A stretch of 64,000 nt of DNA from Fidelibacterota bacterium (lineage in GTDB: Bacteria; Fidelibacterota; Marinisomatia; Marinisomatales; Marinisomataceae), in contig JAOIOW010000001.1 of assembly GCA_028140795.1 (NCBI GenBank), positions 336,466 to 400,465 on the forward strand. The letters run 5' to 3'. This document shows, piece after piece, positions 8,299-15,994 of this stretch. The notes below the pieces were generated by a model. That model was not told the DNA's origin. It ran no database searches and saw only the letters and a list, made by a program, of their open reading frames with translations. The number at the start of each line of letters is the position of its first letter. Position 1 is the first letter of the stretch. The position numbers were made by a program, and so were the translations under genes.

Positions 8299-8792
8299 GT
8301 GATCAAAAACATTTATGGGCTCCATGGAAAATGGATTACCTTAAAAATAAGAAGCAAGATTCTCAAAAGATTTTTTCCGATTTTATAAATGAAGATAACG
8401 ATAAAGAACATTTAATCCTTCATCGTGCAAAACATTGCTATGTAATAATGAATTATTATCCTTATAATAATGGACATTTGATGGTTATTCCTTATAAAGA
8501 AGTTGATAGATTTGAAGAACTCGAAGATGAAGTTTTATCAGAGATTATGTCTATTTCCAAAAAAGTGATGAAAATATTAAGAAGTAGTTTTAATTGTGAT
8601 GGATTTAATTTTGGAGCTAACGTAGGTGAAGGCTCTGGTGCTTCTATTCAATCTCATTTACATTTTCATATAGTTCCTCGCTGGAAAAGCGACACATCTT
8701 TTATGCCTGTTATTGGAAATACAAAAGTGATGGTTCAAACGTTAGATGATACTTATGAGCAATTATTCAAATTATTTAAGAAAGAACTATAA
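8295..8792 (+). CDS. HIT family nucleotide hydrolase/transferase
   Basis: A 165-aa histidine-triad protein with H121-L-H123-F-H125, the catalytic triad that attacks nucleotide alpha-phosphates (AMP-lysine, Ap4A-like substrates). The start 'LWAPWKMDYL' is typical of the bacterial HIT subgroup that next shows a zinc CIFC motif. Here the equivalent is K25-I-F-S28, so the zinc Cys pair is lost. The core 'YYPYNNGHLMVIPY' is conserved. It is the third gene of a chain of 4-bp overlaps, and the downstream membrane gene starts on its stop. The exact substrate is unknown. Confidence 0.88.
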   Translation: MSDQKHLWAPWKMDYLKNKKQDSQKIFSDFINEDNDKEHLILHRAKHCYVIMNYYPYNNGHLMVIPYKEVDRFEELEDEVLSEIMSISKKVMKILRSSFNCDGFNFGANVGEGSGASIQSHLHFHIVPRWKSDTSFMPVIGNTKVMVQTLDDTYEQLFKLFKKEL

Positions 8793-9076
8793 TGGATTTA
8801 TTTTCACATTCCTGGCTTCCTTTTATGTACCAATATGGTTTTGGTATATTGATTTTTGGCGGTGGGCTTTTTGCAGTATTTAAAGCTTATGGTGGCAAAG
8901 AATTCTGGAATCAATATAAGATATGGATTCAGATTTTGATTTGGGGATTCATTTACGTTTCTTCTATTCACTTATTAATGACTGTTTCAGCACTGAATGA
9001 TTACCCTCAGTTATATCTAGTAATTTTATCACTATATATATTTAATGTCTTTTTATTAACCAGGAAAATTACATGA
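8792..9076 (+). CDS. Small three-helix membrane protein paired with the SSS symporter
   Basis: A 94-aa protein with three predicted transmembrane segments (about 13-31, 43-65 and 70-90) and few charges. No named family was recognised. It starts on the HIT stop and overlaps the symporter start by ATGA (9073-9076), so the stoichiometry may be coupled. By analogy with other SSS systems that have tiny membrane partners (for example DUF4212 proteins) it may be an accessory subunit. The sequence is not an obvious DUF4212 match, and this role is inference. Confidence 0.6.
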   Translation: MDLFSHSWLPFMYQYGFGILIFGGGLFAVFKAYGGKEFWNQYKIWIQILIWGFIYVSSIHLLMTVSALNDYPQLYLVILSLYIFNVFLLTRKIT

Positions 9077-10941
9077 ATACCATTGCTACTTCAGAATTAT
9101 TTTGGGTTATCTTAGCTGGCTATGTGTTCTTTGTATTAGGTGCGGGATTATTTTTTGCAAGAAATAATCAATCAACCGAAGATTTCTTTTTTGGCGGAAG
9201 AAGATTTTCATGGTGGTTAATTGGAATGTCAATGTTGGCAACTGGTGTGGGCTCACATAGTTTTGCCAAATATGCATCTAAAGGTTTTGAATATGGGTTT
9301 TCATCCACCATGACCTATATGAATGATTGGTTTTTTATGCCTTTATTGTTATTTGGTTGGATTCCAATTATTTATTACATGCAGGTCAATTCTATTCCTG
9401 AATATTTTGAACGTAGATTTAATTCCACTGTAAGAAATTTATCTACGATAACAATGCTTTTATACCTCATAGGATATATAGGTATTGGATTATTGGCCTT
9501 AGGATCATTATTACAGCCAATTTTAGGATGGGAAATTAATACTATTATTATAGTAGTAGCTGTTATATCGGGCACTTATGTATCATTAGGTGGCCAAACT
9601 GCAATTATATTTACTGACTTTTTACAAGGTGTCATTCTGCTATTTGCAGGGTTACTAATTTTTGGTTTGGGTATTGCTTATTTGGGAGGATTTGATTTCT
9701 TCTGGAGTAATTTGTCAGCTACAAATAAGTTGCCATTGGCAGATTTTAACTCCCCACCTGACTTTAACTTTGTTGGAATTTTCTGGCAAGACGGAGTAGT
9801 TGGTTCAGTTGGATTTGCATTTATGAATCAGGCAGTAATTATGAGATTTTTAGCATCTCGATCTGTTATTCATGCTCGAAGAGCAACTATGATGAACGTA
9901 TTGGTTTTCTTACCAATAGGTACTGTTGCAGTTTCAAATTCTGGTTGGTTGGCTAGAGCTATAGAAAATATGACCCCTGGTGTTATCACTGATTTATTAC
10001 CAAATGGAAGTGCAAATGGTGTATTTACTGTTGTTGCTTCCCTGGTAGCAAATTCAGAAGCAATTTTTGCTTTCCTAGTGGCAGCAGTAGTTGCTGCTTT
10101 AATGTCTAGCTTGGATTCGCAAATTAATGCATCAGCAGCGGTGGCGGTTAATGATGTATATGCGCCATTAAGTAAGAATCCTTCTGAAAAAACACGCCTA
10201 AGAGTTTCCATGTTTACTTCCTTGCTCGTTACTTTTGTTGGGATACAAGCAGCATTCTTATTTGCACAATATGGAACCATTTATGAGGCTCATGGTGCAT
10301 TTCATAGTGTAGTGACTCCACCAATGGTTACGGTTATTTTCCTTGGTATTTTCTGGCAGCGCTTTTCATCAAGAGCAGCTGTATTAACGTTTGTCCTAGG
10401 TGCAGCATTTATTTTTCTTGGGATCGAGTATCCTCAAATTTTTGTTCAACCATTCTCACATGGGATTGAATATGTTGAAGCAAAACCATGGTCATATATT
10501 AGAGCATTATATAATGTAGTGGCATGTACATCCATTGGAATCATAGTAACCTTACTTAATTCAAAACCAAATCAATCGCACTATGAACAAATTAAAGGAT
10601 TAACTCTTTGGACAATTAAAGATGGTCCACAATTTTTTAAAGGTTCAGAGGTTAATGAAAATGCAGGTAGTAAAATCACCTTTAATGGTGATATGATTAA
10701 AGTTGTGGATGATACAGATAATAAAATATATTTACCAGCAGACTTAATGAAAGATCTTGGTGCAAAAGAAGGAGATTTTGCATATATATCTGACACAAGA
10801 TGGTACTTAGGTGGAATCAAATCTACTCATGCGTATATTGGAAAAATGTCATCAAGTAATAAAATTGAAATCTCTAAAAATGTCCAGAATCATGGTCAAT
10901 TTGATCCTTCAAAAAAATTATTTATCGAGTTAGAATTGTAA
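9073..10941 (+). CDS. Sodium:solute symporter, SSS/SLC5 family, with C-terminal soluble extension
   Basis: A 622-aa inner-membrane transporter. Thirteen or so hydrophobic helices cover about residues 10-510. The N-terminal block 'FFFGGRRFSWWLIGMSMLAT' is the classic SSS start, and 'FTDFLQGVILLF' and 'SSLDSQINASAA' match conserved TM regions that hold the Na+ site. Residues about 530-622 form a soluble beta-rich tail ('ITFNGDMIKVVDDTDNKIYLPADLM') not found in minimal SSS proteins. The substrate (sugar, amino acid, carboxylate) cannot be deduced. Coupling with the small membrane gene upstream suggests a complex. Confidence 0.88.
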   Translation: MNTIATSELFWVILAGYVFFVLGAGLFFARNNQSTEDFFFGGRRFSWWLIGMSMLATGVGSHSFAKYASKGFEYGFSSTMTYMNDWFFMPLLLFGWIPIIYYMQVNSIPEYFERRFNSTVRNLSTITMLLYLIGYIGIGLLALGSLLQPILGWEINTIIIVVAVISGTYVSLGGQTAIIFTDFLQGVILLFAGLLIFGLGIAYLGGFDFFWSNLSATNKLPLADFNSPPDFNFVGIFWQDGVVGSVGFAFMNQAVIMRFLASRSVIHARRATMMNVLVFLPIGTVAVSNSGWLARAIENMTPGVITDLLPNGSANGVFTVVASLVANSEAIFAFLVAAVVAALMSSLDSQINASAAVAVNDVYAPLSKNPSEKTRLRVSMFTSLLVTFVGIQAAFLFAQYGTIYEAHGAFHSVVTPPMVTVIFLGIFWQRFSSRAAVLTFVLGAAFIFLGIEYPQIFVQPFSHGIEYVEAKPWSYIRALYNVVACTSIGIIVTLLNSKPNQSHYEQIKGLTLWTIKDGPQFFKGSEVNENAGSKITFNGDMIKVVDDTDNKIYLPADLMKDLGAKEGDFAYISDTRWYLGGIKSTHAYIGKMSSSNKIEISKNVQNHGQFDPSKKLFIELEL

Positions 10942-10967
10942 TTTTCTACTGTTTTCAAAAAAAAATA

Positions 10968-10997
10968 TTGACAAATAATTTTCATATATTTTAAACT
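10968..10997 (+). promoter_or_regulatory. Candidate promoter for the TonB receptor leader
   Basis: A perfect TTGACA (10968-10973) is followed after 18 nt by TAAACT (10992-10997; 4 of 6 match to TATAAT). It lies just upstream of the tandem leader array, so the transcript would include all three units. The -10 is weak, and the 17-nt alternative TTAAAC is no better. Confidence 0.4.
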
Positions 10998-11013
10998 TCC
11001 ATAGTTAAAATCG

Positions 11014-11074
11014 CTTTTTAAGATGTTGAAGCAGATCTTAATGAAAAAATTGATCTGGCCATGCACTTAAAAAG
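11014..11074 (+). repeat. Leader array unit 1
   Basis: Outer stem 11014-11022 with 11066-11074 (9 perfect pairs). Inner stem 11032-11037 with 11052-11057 (6 perfect pairs). The loop contains ATG 11041, opening a 9-codon ORF (MKKLIWPCT). The core ATG at 11061 opens a 12-codon ORF resembling a signal-peptide start (MHLKRVLLLFKS). No SD is visible before either. Confidence 0.7.
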
Positions 11075-11084
11075 AGTTTTATTA

Positions 11085-11145
11085 CTTTTTAAGAGTTGAA
11101 GCAGATGTGGATGAGAAAACATATCTGGCCATGCGATTAAAAAAG
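11085..11145 (+). repeat. Leader array unit 2
   Basis: Outer stem 11085-11092 with 11137-11145, with one extra A bulged. Inner stem 11102-11106 with 11123-11127. The loop ATG at 11111 opens a 9-codon ORF (MRKHIWPCD). The core ATG at 11131 opens a six-codon ORF (MRLKKS) matching the first four residues of the downstream receptor. Confidence 0.7.
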
Positions 11146-11156
11146 TCTTAGGGGGC

Positions 11157-11214
11157 GTTTTTAAAAGTTGAAGCTAATTTTATGAAAAGGAGATTAGGCC
11201 ATGCGATTAAAAAC
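11157..11214 (+). repeat. Leader array unit 3, containing the receptor start codon
   Basis: Outer stem GTTTTTAA 11157-11164 with TTAAAAAC 11207-11214 (8 perfect pairs). Inner stem CTAAT 11174-11178 with ATTAG 11193-11197. The loop carries AGGAG (11189-11193), 7 nt upstream of the real start ATG 11201. Forming the outer stem would bury the first codons of the receptor. Confidence 0.7.
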
Positions 11215-13936
11215 AATTATACTATCCGTATGTCTTGTCACATCACATTTATTTTCACAAACAGGTAATTTATTAGGAACAGTTTCAGATTCAAATGGTT
11301 CCTTTCCATTACCAGGTGCCAATGTTTATTTGGAGGGAACTAACTTTGGAGGAATAACTGATTCCGGAGGCAAGGTATATCTTTCAAATCTACCAGCAGG
11401 AAATTATAAGCTAGTAGTGTCGTACATTGGATATGAAAATCAAGAAAAAGATATTTCTATTGATGCTGAAAGTTTGAATACTTTTTTAGTAGAATTATCA
11501 GTTGGAACATTAGTTGGAAACGATATTGATGTAATTGGTAATTCTTTATCGGGCCAGGCTAGAGCGTTAAATAATCAAAAAAATAAATCAAATGTTAGTA
11601 ATGTAATTTCATCCGATCAGGTTGGAAAGTTTCCAGACTCAAATATTGGAGATGCGTTAAAACGTGTCCCTGGAATTGCTGTATACAATGATATGGGTGA
11701 AGCTAGATTTGGGCATGTTCGCGGAACTCCATCTAGTTTTAATTCAGCAACCATTAATGGGGAAAGAATGCCTTCCGCAGAGGCTACAACAAGAAGCAAC
11801 CAGTTGGACATAATTCCTGCTGATATGATTCAAACTGTTGAAGTTATTAAAGCACTTACTCCAGATATGGATGCAGATGCAATAGGAGGGTCTATTAATC
11901 TTATTACACGAAAAGCTGCTGGAACACGAACATCAGTTACTGTTGGAAGAGGTGAAAATACCTTAGATCAAGCTGGTAAAATAGTACAGTTATCTGGAAT
12001 GCATTCCAATAGATCAGAAGATAGCAATTTTGGATATATGTTTAATTTTTCTTTTTATGATAACTGGACAGGTACTGATAACATTGAAGCAGAATGGGAT
12101 GATGAAGGAAATATTGTTGAACATGATATTAGAAAATATTTAGTTCATCGTGAAAGAAAGAGTCTTGGATTGAGATTCGATTATAATTTGGGTAATACAG
12201 AATTATATACAGATCTAAATTATAATGATCGTGATGATTACGAAAATAGATATCGTCAAAGAATAAAGGATTTAGATGAAGGCGAAGGAAGCCAAGAGGT
12301 TAGAAGACAAACCAAGGCAGGATTGCCAGGTAATGAATATGGAAGACTGGAAGACCAAAAGCTTTTTTCCTATAAATTTGGTGGAACAAGTCTTTTAGAT
12401 AAGCTAAAACTAGATTATTCTTTTAAAATTTCAGAGGCTTCAGAGTTAAGACCAAACGAAAGATATCTAGCTTTAAGATTAAAAAAACAAACTGCCGTTT
12501 GGAATCAAAGTACTGAAAAGCCAAACTTTACTTTCACAAATGCAATCGCTGCAGACTTAAATAATTCATGGGATTTTAGAAACTTAATTGAAGAACGCAG
12601 AGATACTTATGAAAAAGCACAGAGCTTTAAGTTGGACGCTGACTACAATTTTAATGACAACCTAAAATTAGAAGCTGGATTGAAAATTAGTTCAAGAAAA
12701 AAGGAAAGACGTAATGAGTTCTACGAATTTGAACCAGTAGATGAAGATGCTTTTTTAGCAGATGCATTTTCAAACATCGTTAGTCAAGATAAAAGTGAAT
12801 GGCTAAATGATGGGGATGGTACTTCTTATAATTCAGGGTCTTACGTAAGTAGAGAATTTCTTGGAAATTTAGATTTATCAAATACAGAACTTTTTGAGAG
12901 AGTTATTGTTGAAGAAGAGTTGGCTGGCAACTTCAAAGCCTCTGAAGACATCACTTCATTCTATGGAATGGCTTCATATGATTATTCAGACCAATTGCTA
13001 GTTGTAGGTGGTATAAGATTAGAAAGAACATCCTTATATGATTTAGAAGCAAGAAGCTATGACGAAGATAATGATCAAAATAATATCATTACAGCCGCTG
13101 ATAACGACTATACTGATTTATTACCCTCATTGCACTTCATATATGATTTAGATGTGGCATCAAAGATTAGGGTTGCTTTAACAAAGTCTTTAGCAAGACC
13201 AAATTACTTTGATACCGTTCCATATCAACAAGTAAAAGTGGAAGATGAAGAGATAAAGGTTGGTAATCCTGAATTAGAGCCTACCATTTCAGCAAATTTC
13301 GATATTTCTTTCGAAAGATATTTTGATGATGTTGGGCTTTTCTCAGCAGGAATGTTTACGAAAGATATAGATAACTTTGTTGTTTACACATCAGGCTATG
13401 TAACTCAAGCTGACAATCTACCAGACTACAATGGCTTTCAGTTAGACAAAGCATTGAATGGTGGAAATGCATCTATATTTGGAGTTGAAATTGCATTTCA
13501 AAGGCAAATATTACCGGGACTAGGTTTATATGCCAATGTTACTGCTATTGACTCAAAAATAGATAATTTAGATCCAAAGCTTCAAGAAGACAGACCGGAT
13601 GTAAAAGATAATCCTATGCCAGGTACGTCTGAGCTTAGTTACAATCTTTCTATGTCATATGAAAGAGGGCCAATGACCGTACGTTTATCTCTTAATCATC
13701 AAGGAGAGTTTCTTGAAGAATTTGGTGATTCCAAATCTGAAGATAGATGGTATGATAAAGCAACCTATGTTGATTTGAATGCAAATTATAATATCAGAGA
13801 AAATATTTCTCTTTATGCTGACTTTAATAATTTAACTAATCAACCATTGAGATATTACCAAGGAAGTAGTAGATATTTAATGCAAGAAGAATATTATAAT
13901 ACAAAATTTACAATCGGTATAAAGGCTGATTTGTAA
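11201..13936 (+). CDS. TonB-dependent receptor with carboxypeptidase-regulatory N-domain
   Basis: A 911-aa outer-membrane receptor. It has a signal peptide (about 1-20, ending FSQ) and a CarboxypepD_reg-like sandwich (about 21-100, 'GTVSDSNG...PGANVYLEG'). A plug domain (about 125-235) contains 'SDQVGKFPDSNIGDALKRVPGI', a string typical of the Caulobacter/oligosaccharide-type receptors. A 22-strand-type barrel then runs to the C-terminus. The substrate is unknown; carbohydrate or other oligomers are plausible from subfamily resemblance only. The start ATG has AGGAG 7 nt upstream and lies inside leader unit 3, which suggests translational control. Confidence 0.9.
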   Translation: MRLKTIILSVCLVTSHLFSQTGNLLGTVSDSNGSFPLPGANVYLEGTNFGGITDSGGKVYLSNLPAGNYKLVVSYIGYENQEKDISIDAESLNTFLVELSVGTLVGNDIDVIGNSLSGQARALNNQKNKSNVSNVISSDQVGKFPDSNIGDALKRVPGIAVYNDMGEARFGHVRGTPSSFNSATINGERMPSAEATTRSNQLDIIPADMIQTVEVIKALTPDMDADAIGGSINLITRKAAGTRTSVTVGRGENTLDQAGKIVQLSGMHSNRSEDSNFGYMFNFSFYDNWTGTDNIEAEWDDEGNIVEHDIRKYLVHRERKSLGLRFDYNLGNTELYTDLNYNDRDDYENRYRQRIKDLDEGEGSQEVRRQTKAGLPGNEYGRLEDQKLFSYKFGGTSLLDKLKLDYSFKISEASELRPNERYLALRLKKQTAVWNQSTEKPNFTFTNAIAADLNNSWDFRNLIEERRDTYEKAQSFKLDADYNFNDNLKLEAGLKISSRKKERRNEFYEFEPVDEDAFLADAFSNIVSQDKSEWLNDGDGTSYNSGSYVSREFLGNLDLSNTELFERVIVEEELAGNFKASEDITSFYGMASYDYSDQLLVVGGIRLERTSLYDLEARSYDEDNDQNNIITAADNDYTDLLPSLHFIYDLDVASKIRVALTKSLARPNYFDTVPYQQVKVEDEEIKVGNPELEPTISANFDISFERYFDDVGLFSAGMFTKDIDNFVVYTSGYVTQADNLPDYNGFQLDKALNGGNASIFGVEIAFQRQILPGLGLYANVTAIDSKIDNLDPKLQEDRPDVKDNPMPGTSELSYNLSMSYERGPMTVRLSLNHQGEFLEEFGDSKSEDRWYDKATYVDLNANYNIRENISLYADFNNLTNQPLRYYQGSSRYLMQEEYYNTKFTIGIKADL

Positions 13937-13967
13937 ATTTGGGTGTTATTATTCTTATCGAAAATAA

Positions 13968-13988
13968 AAGTAATAATACTTGTTTTTT
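13968..13988 (+). terminator. Candidate AT-rich intrinsic terminator after the TonB receptor
   Basis: AAGTA-ATAA-TACTT forms a 5-bp hairpin followed by G and six T. A wider inverted repeat, TATCGAAAA (13956-13964) with TTTTCGATA (13985-13993), encloses it. The stem is weak because it is AT-rich. Confidence 0.4.
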
Positions 13989-14018
13989 CGATAATAATAT
14001 TAAAAATTTCTACCATCT

Positions 14019-14091
14019 TCCGGAGTAGCTCAGTTGGTAGAGCGAGTGACTGTTAATCACCAGGTCGGGGGTTCGAGTCCCTCCTCCGGAG
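14019..14091 (+). tRNA. tRNA-Asn (GTT)
   Basis: A cloverleaf with acceptor TCCGGAG/CTCCGGA and discriminator G. The D arm is GCTC...GAGC and the anticodon loop CTGTTAA gives GTT. The T arm carries GGTTCGAGTCC. Length is 73 nt and no CCA is encoded. The pair at the base of the anticodon stem (A27-C43) is mismatched. A PiT-like gene starts 36 nt downstream. Confidence 0.93.
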
Positions 14092-14127
14092 CTTGCATGT
14101 CAGGCTCAATAAAAGGAAATAAATAAA

Positions 14128-15102
14128 ATGGATTTTTTAACACTATGGTCTTTGTTGGGCTTTCTATTTGCGGTATATGCTGTAACTGCAAATGATAGTA
14201 TTCAAACTCTAGGTACGTATATTTCATCAAATAGAGATATCAAGTGGTATTGGATGTTTGGATACATGGGTTCAATTTTTCTTTTCACTATGATTCAAGG
14301 CTTTTCAATAAACGATCCAGCATTTGGAAGATTAGATAAATTTGAACCAATTACCATTCAATGGTATCATGCATTAGCTCCGCTTGTTTTAGTGGCATTA
14401 ACAAGATTAAAAATTCCAGTTTCCACGACATTCCTAGTACTTTCCGTTTTTGCTACCTCTATAGTAATGGAGCAAATGCTTATTAAGAGTTTTGTTGGTT
14501 ACGCTGTTTCATTCGTCTTTGCATGTGGCTCATGGTATCTCATCAGCAAATATTTCTTATATGAAGGCGAAAAAGGTAACAATAAATACAATAATTATTG
14601 GAGAGTTGCTCAGTGGTTAACTACTGGATGGTTGTGGTCAACATGGCTAAAGCATGATCTAGCCAATATTATGATTTTCTTACCAAGATATAGTATGGTG
14701 CAGTCATTTCAATTCCAGCTGTTTGTTGTATCAATAATGTTATTAGGTTTAGCATTCATGTTTTATGAACGAGGTGGGCGAATTCAAGAAATTGTTTTAT
14801 CTAAAACTAATACTCGATATGTTAGATCTGCTACCCTAATCGATTTAGTCTATTGTTTTGTTCTATATTATTTTAAAGAGGTAAATAATATTCCCATGAG
14901 TACAACTTTTGTATTTATGGGAATGTTAGCCGGAAGAGAGCTAGGTATTTGGTTGTCAATTGGTTATGGAAAGTTGACATATACTGACAGACATAAAAAA
15001 GCTATTTTTCCTATGCTTTATATGGATTTCTTAAGATTAATGCTAGGCTTAATGATTAGCGTGTCTCTTGCTTATGGAATTCAATGGTATTCCAGTCTAT
15101 AA
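14128..15102 (+). CDS. PiT-like (phosphate permease family) membrane protein
   Basis: A 324-aa inner-membrane protein with about nine hydrophobic helices. Two family-like repeats are visible: 'AVTANDSIQTLGTY' (about 18-31; cf. GANDxxxxxGT) with 'IPVSTTF' (about 97-103), and 'IPMSTTF' (about 255-261). These echo the inverted repeat signatures of the PiT inorganic phosphate transporters, in which Na+ or H+ drives phosphate uptake. The usual GAND is degenerate (TAND) and the protein is shorter than typical, so another substrate is possible. It sits 36 bp after tRNA-Asn and is probably co-transcribed with it. Confidence 0.6.
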   Translation: MDFLTLWSLLGFLFAVYAVTANDSIQTLGTYISSNRDIKWYWMFGYMGSIFLFTMIQGFSINDPAFGRLDKFEPITIQWYHALAPLVLVALTRLKIPVSTTFLVLSVFATSIVMEQMLIKSFVGYAVSFVFACGSWYLISKYFLYEGEKGNNKYNNYWRVAQWLTTGWLWSTWLKHDLANIMIFLPRYSMVQSFQFQLFVVSIMLLGLAFMFYERGGRIQEIVLSKTNTRYVRSATLIDLVYCFVLYYFKEVNNIPMSTTFVFMGMLAGRELGIWLSIGYGKLTYTDRHKKAIFPMLYMDFLRLMLGLMISVSLAYGIQWYSSL

Positions 15103-15118
15103 TATTTTATTTTAACAT

Positions 15119-15952
15119 ATGAATCTTAAAAATAAACTTGTTCTTATTACTGGAGGAGCTAAAGGTATAGGTTTAGCTACTGCACAAAGAATTCTAAACG
15201 AAGGTGGAAAAGTAATACTTTGGGATTTCAAGGAAGATGATCTAAACAAAACAGTTAATAATTTTAAAGAGCAAGGATTTGATGTTTTTTCACAAATTTG
15301 TGATGTTACTAACAAAGAGCAGGTATATAGTAACGCAAATATTATTAAAGAAAAGTTTGGTAGTTTAGATATACTAATTAATAATGCTGGTACTGTTTAT
15401 ACAGGGTATATGCTAGATAGAAGTGATGAAGAGCTTGAAAATCTTATTAATGTAAACTTCACATCAATGATATATACCATTCGTGCATTCATGCCAGCTA
15501 TGTTAGATAAAAACTCTGGTCACATTATCAATATTTCTTCTGCATCATCTATGACAGGTGCTCCCAAGCTAGCCGTATACGCTGCTACAAAATGGGCTGT
15601 AGCAGGACTTACTGAATCTTTAAGGCTTGAAGTACAAAAGATGGGTAAGTCAGGTGTTAAATTTTCTTCCATTCACCCAAACTTTTTGAAAAAAGGATTA
15701 TTTGAAGGAACCAAGCTTAATTTTTTAGGTCAGCTATTAGCACCAGGTGTAAAGAGTCATGATGCTGTAGCTAAAGTCATTGTGAACCGTGCCATTAAAC
15801 TTGGATTTCATTCGCCAAAAGTTCCATGGATTATGAATCAAATAGTTTTACTTAGAGCGCTACTTCCTAGCTCTCTTTTAATCAAGTTTAGCAGTCTTTA
15901 TGGTCTTTACGATATGATGGATGATTATAAAGGTTATGAAGATGGAAGATAA
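15119..15952 (+). CDS. Short-chain dehydrogenase/reductase
   Basis: A 277-aa classical SDR. It has a Rossmann motif TGGAKGIG (about 11-18), NNAG (about 89-92), a catalytic Ser in 'NISSASS', and YAATK (Tyr and Lys at about 158 and 162). The sequence resembles the membrane-associated retinol dehydrogenase-like/DHRS subgroup more than FabG, with a C-terminal extension (about 220-277) rich in hydrophobics. It is NAD(P)-dependent and its substrate is unknown. It is co-directional with the PiT-like gene, 16 bp after it. Confidence 0.85.
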   Translation: MNLKNKLVLITGGAKGIGLATAQRILNEGGKVILWDFKEDDLNKTVNNFKEQGFDVFSQICDVTNKEQVYSNANIIKEKFGSLDILINNAGTVYTGYMLDRSDEELENLINVNFTSMIYTIRAFMPAMLDKNSGHIINISSASSMTGAPKLAVYAATKWAVAGLTESLRLEVQKMGKSGVKFSSIHPNFLKKGLFEGTKLNFLGQLLAPGVKSHDAVAKVIVNRAIKLGFHSPKVPWIMNQIVLLRALLPSSLLIKFSSLYGLYDMMDDYKGYEDGR

Positions 15953-15959
15953 TTTTTTC

Positions 15960-15988
15960 TTTACTCTTCTTTTGAATGATAATAGAAT
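15960..15988 (+). promoter_or_regulatory. Candidate promoter for the FKBP lipoprotein gene
   Basis: TTTACT (15960-15965), a 17-nt spacer and TAGAAT (15983-15988). The -10 ends 6 nt before ATG 15995 and no SD is seen, so transcription would begin at about the start codon and give a leaderless mRNA. Confidence 0.45.
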
Positions 15989-15994
15989 ACAAGC

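Larger units (their letters stand above)
11014..11214 (+). promoter_or_regulatory. Tandem structured-RNA-like leader array (three units) ahead of a TonB receptor
   Basis: Three units occur with ATGC cores at exactly 70-bp spacing (11061, 11131, 11201). Each has an outer stem (U-run/A-run), a conserved 5' strand GTTGAAG, an inner stem, a 10-18 nt loop, and a conserved 3' strand GCCATGC. The inner stems differ but stay paired: CAGATC/GATCTG, CAGAT/ATCTG, CTAAT/ATTAG. The outer stems also keep pairing: CTTTTTAAG/CTTAAAAAG versus GTTTTTAA/TTAAAAAC. The ATG in the third unit is the receptor start codon, and AGGAG sits in that unit's loop. This looks like a tandem regulatory RNA controlling translation. 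I match it to no named riboswitch. Confidence 0.7.

Noticed and set aside
9870-10280. 136-aa minus-strand ORF
   Set aside because: It lies wholly within the SSS transporter gene on the opposite strand. Its composition mirrors the real gene, and there is no RBS or family match.
11014-11214. CRISPR array or attC-like repeats
   Set aside because: Only three units, with the conserved parts split around variable stems that remain paired. There are no unique spacers, no cas genes and no integrase, and the last unit contains a gene start.
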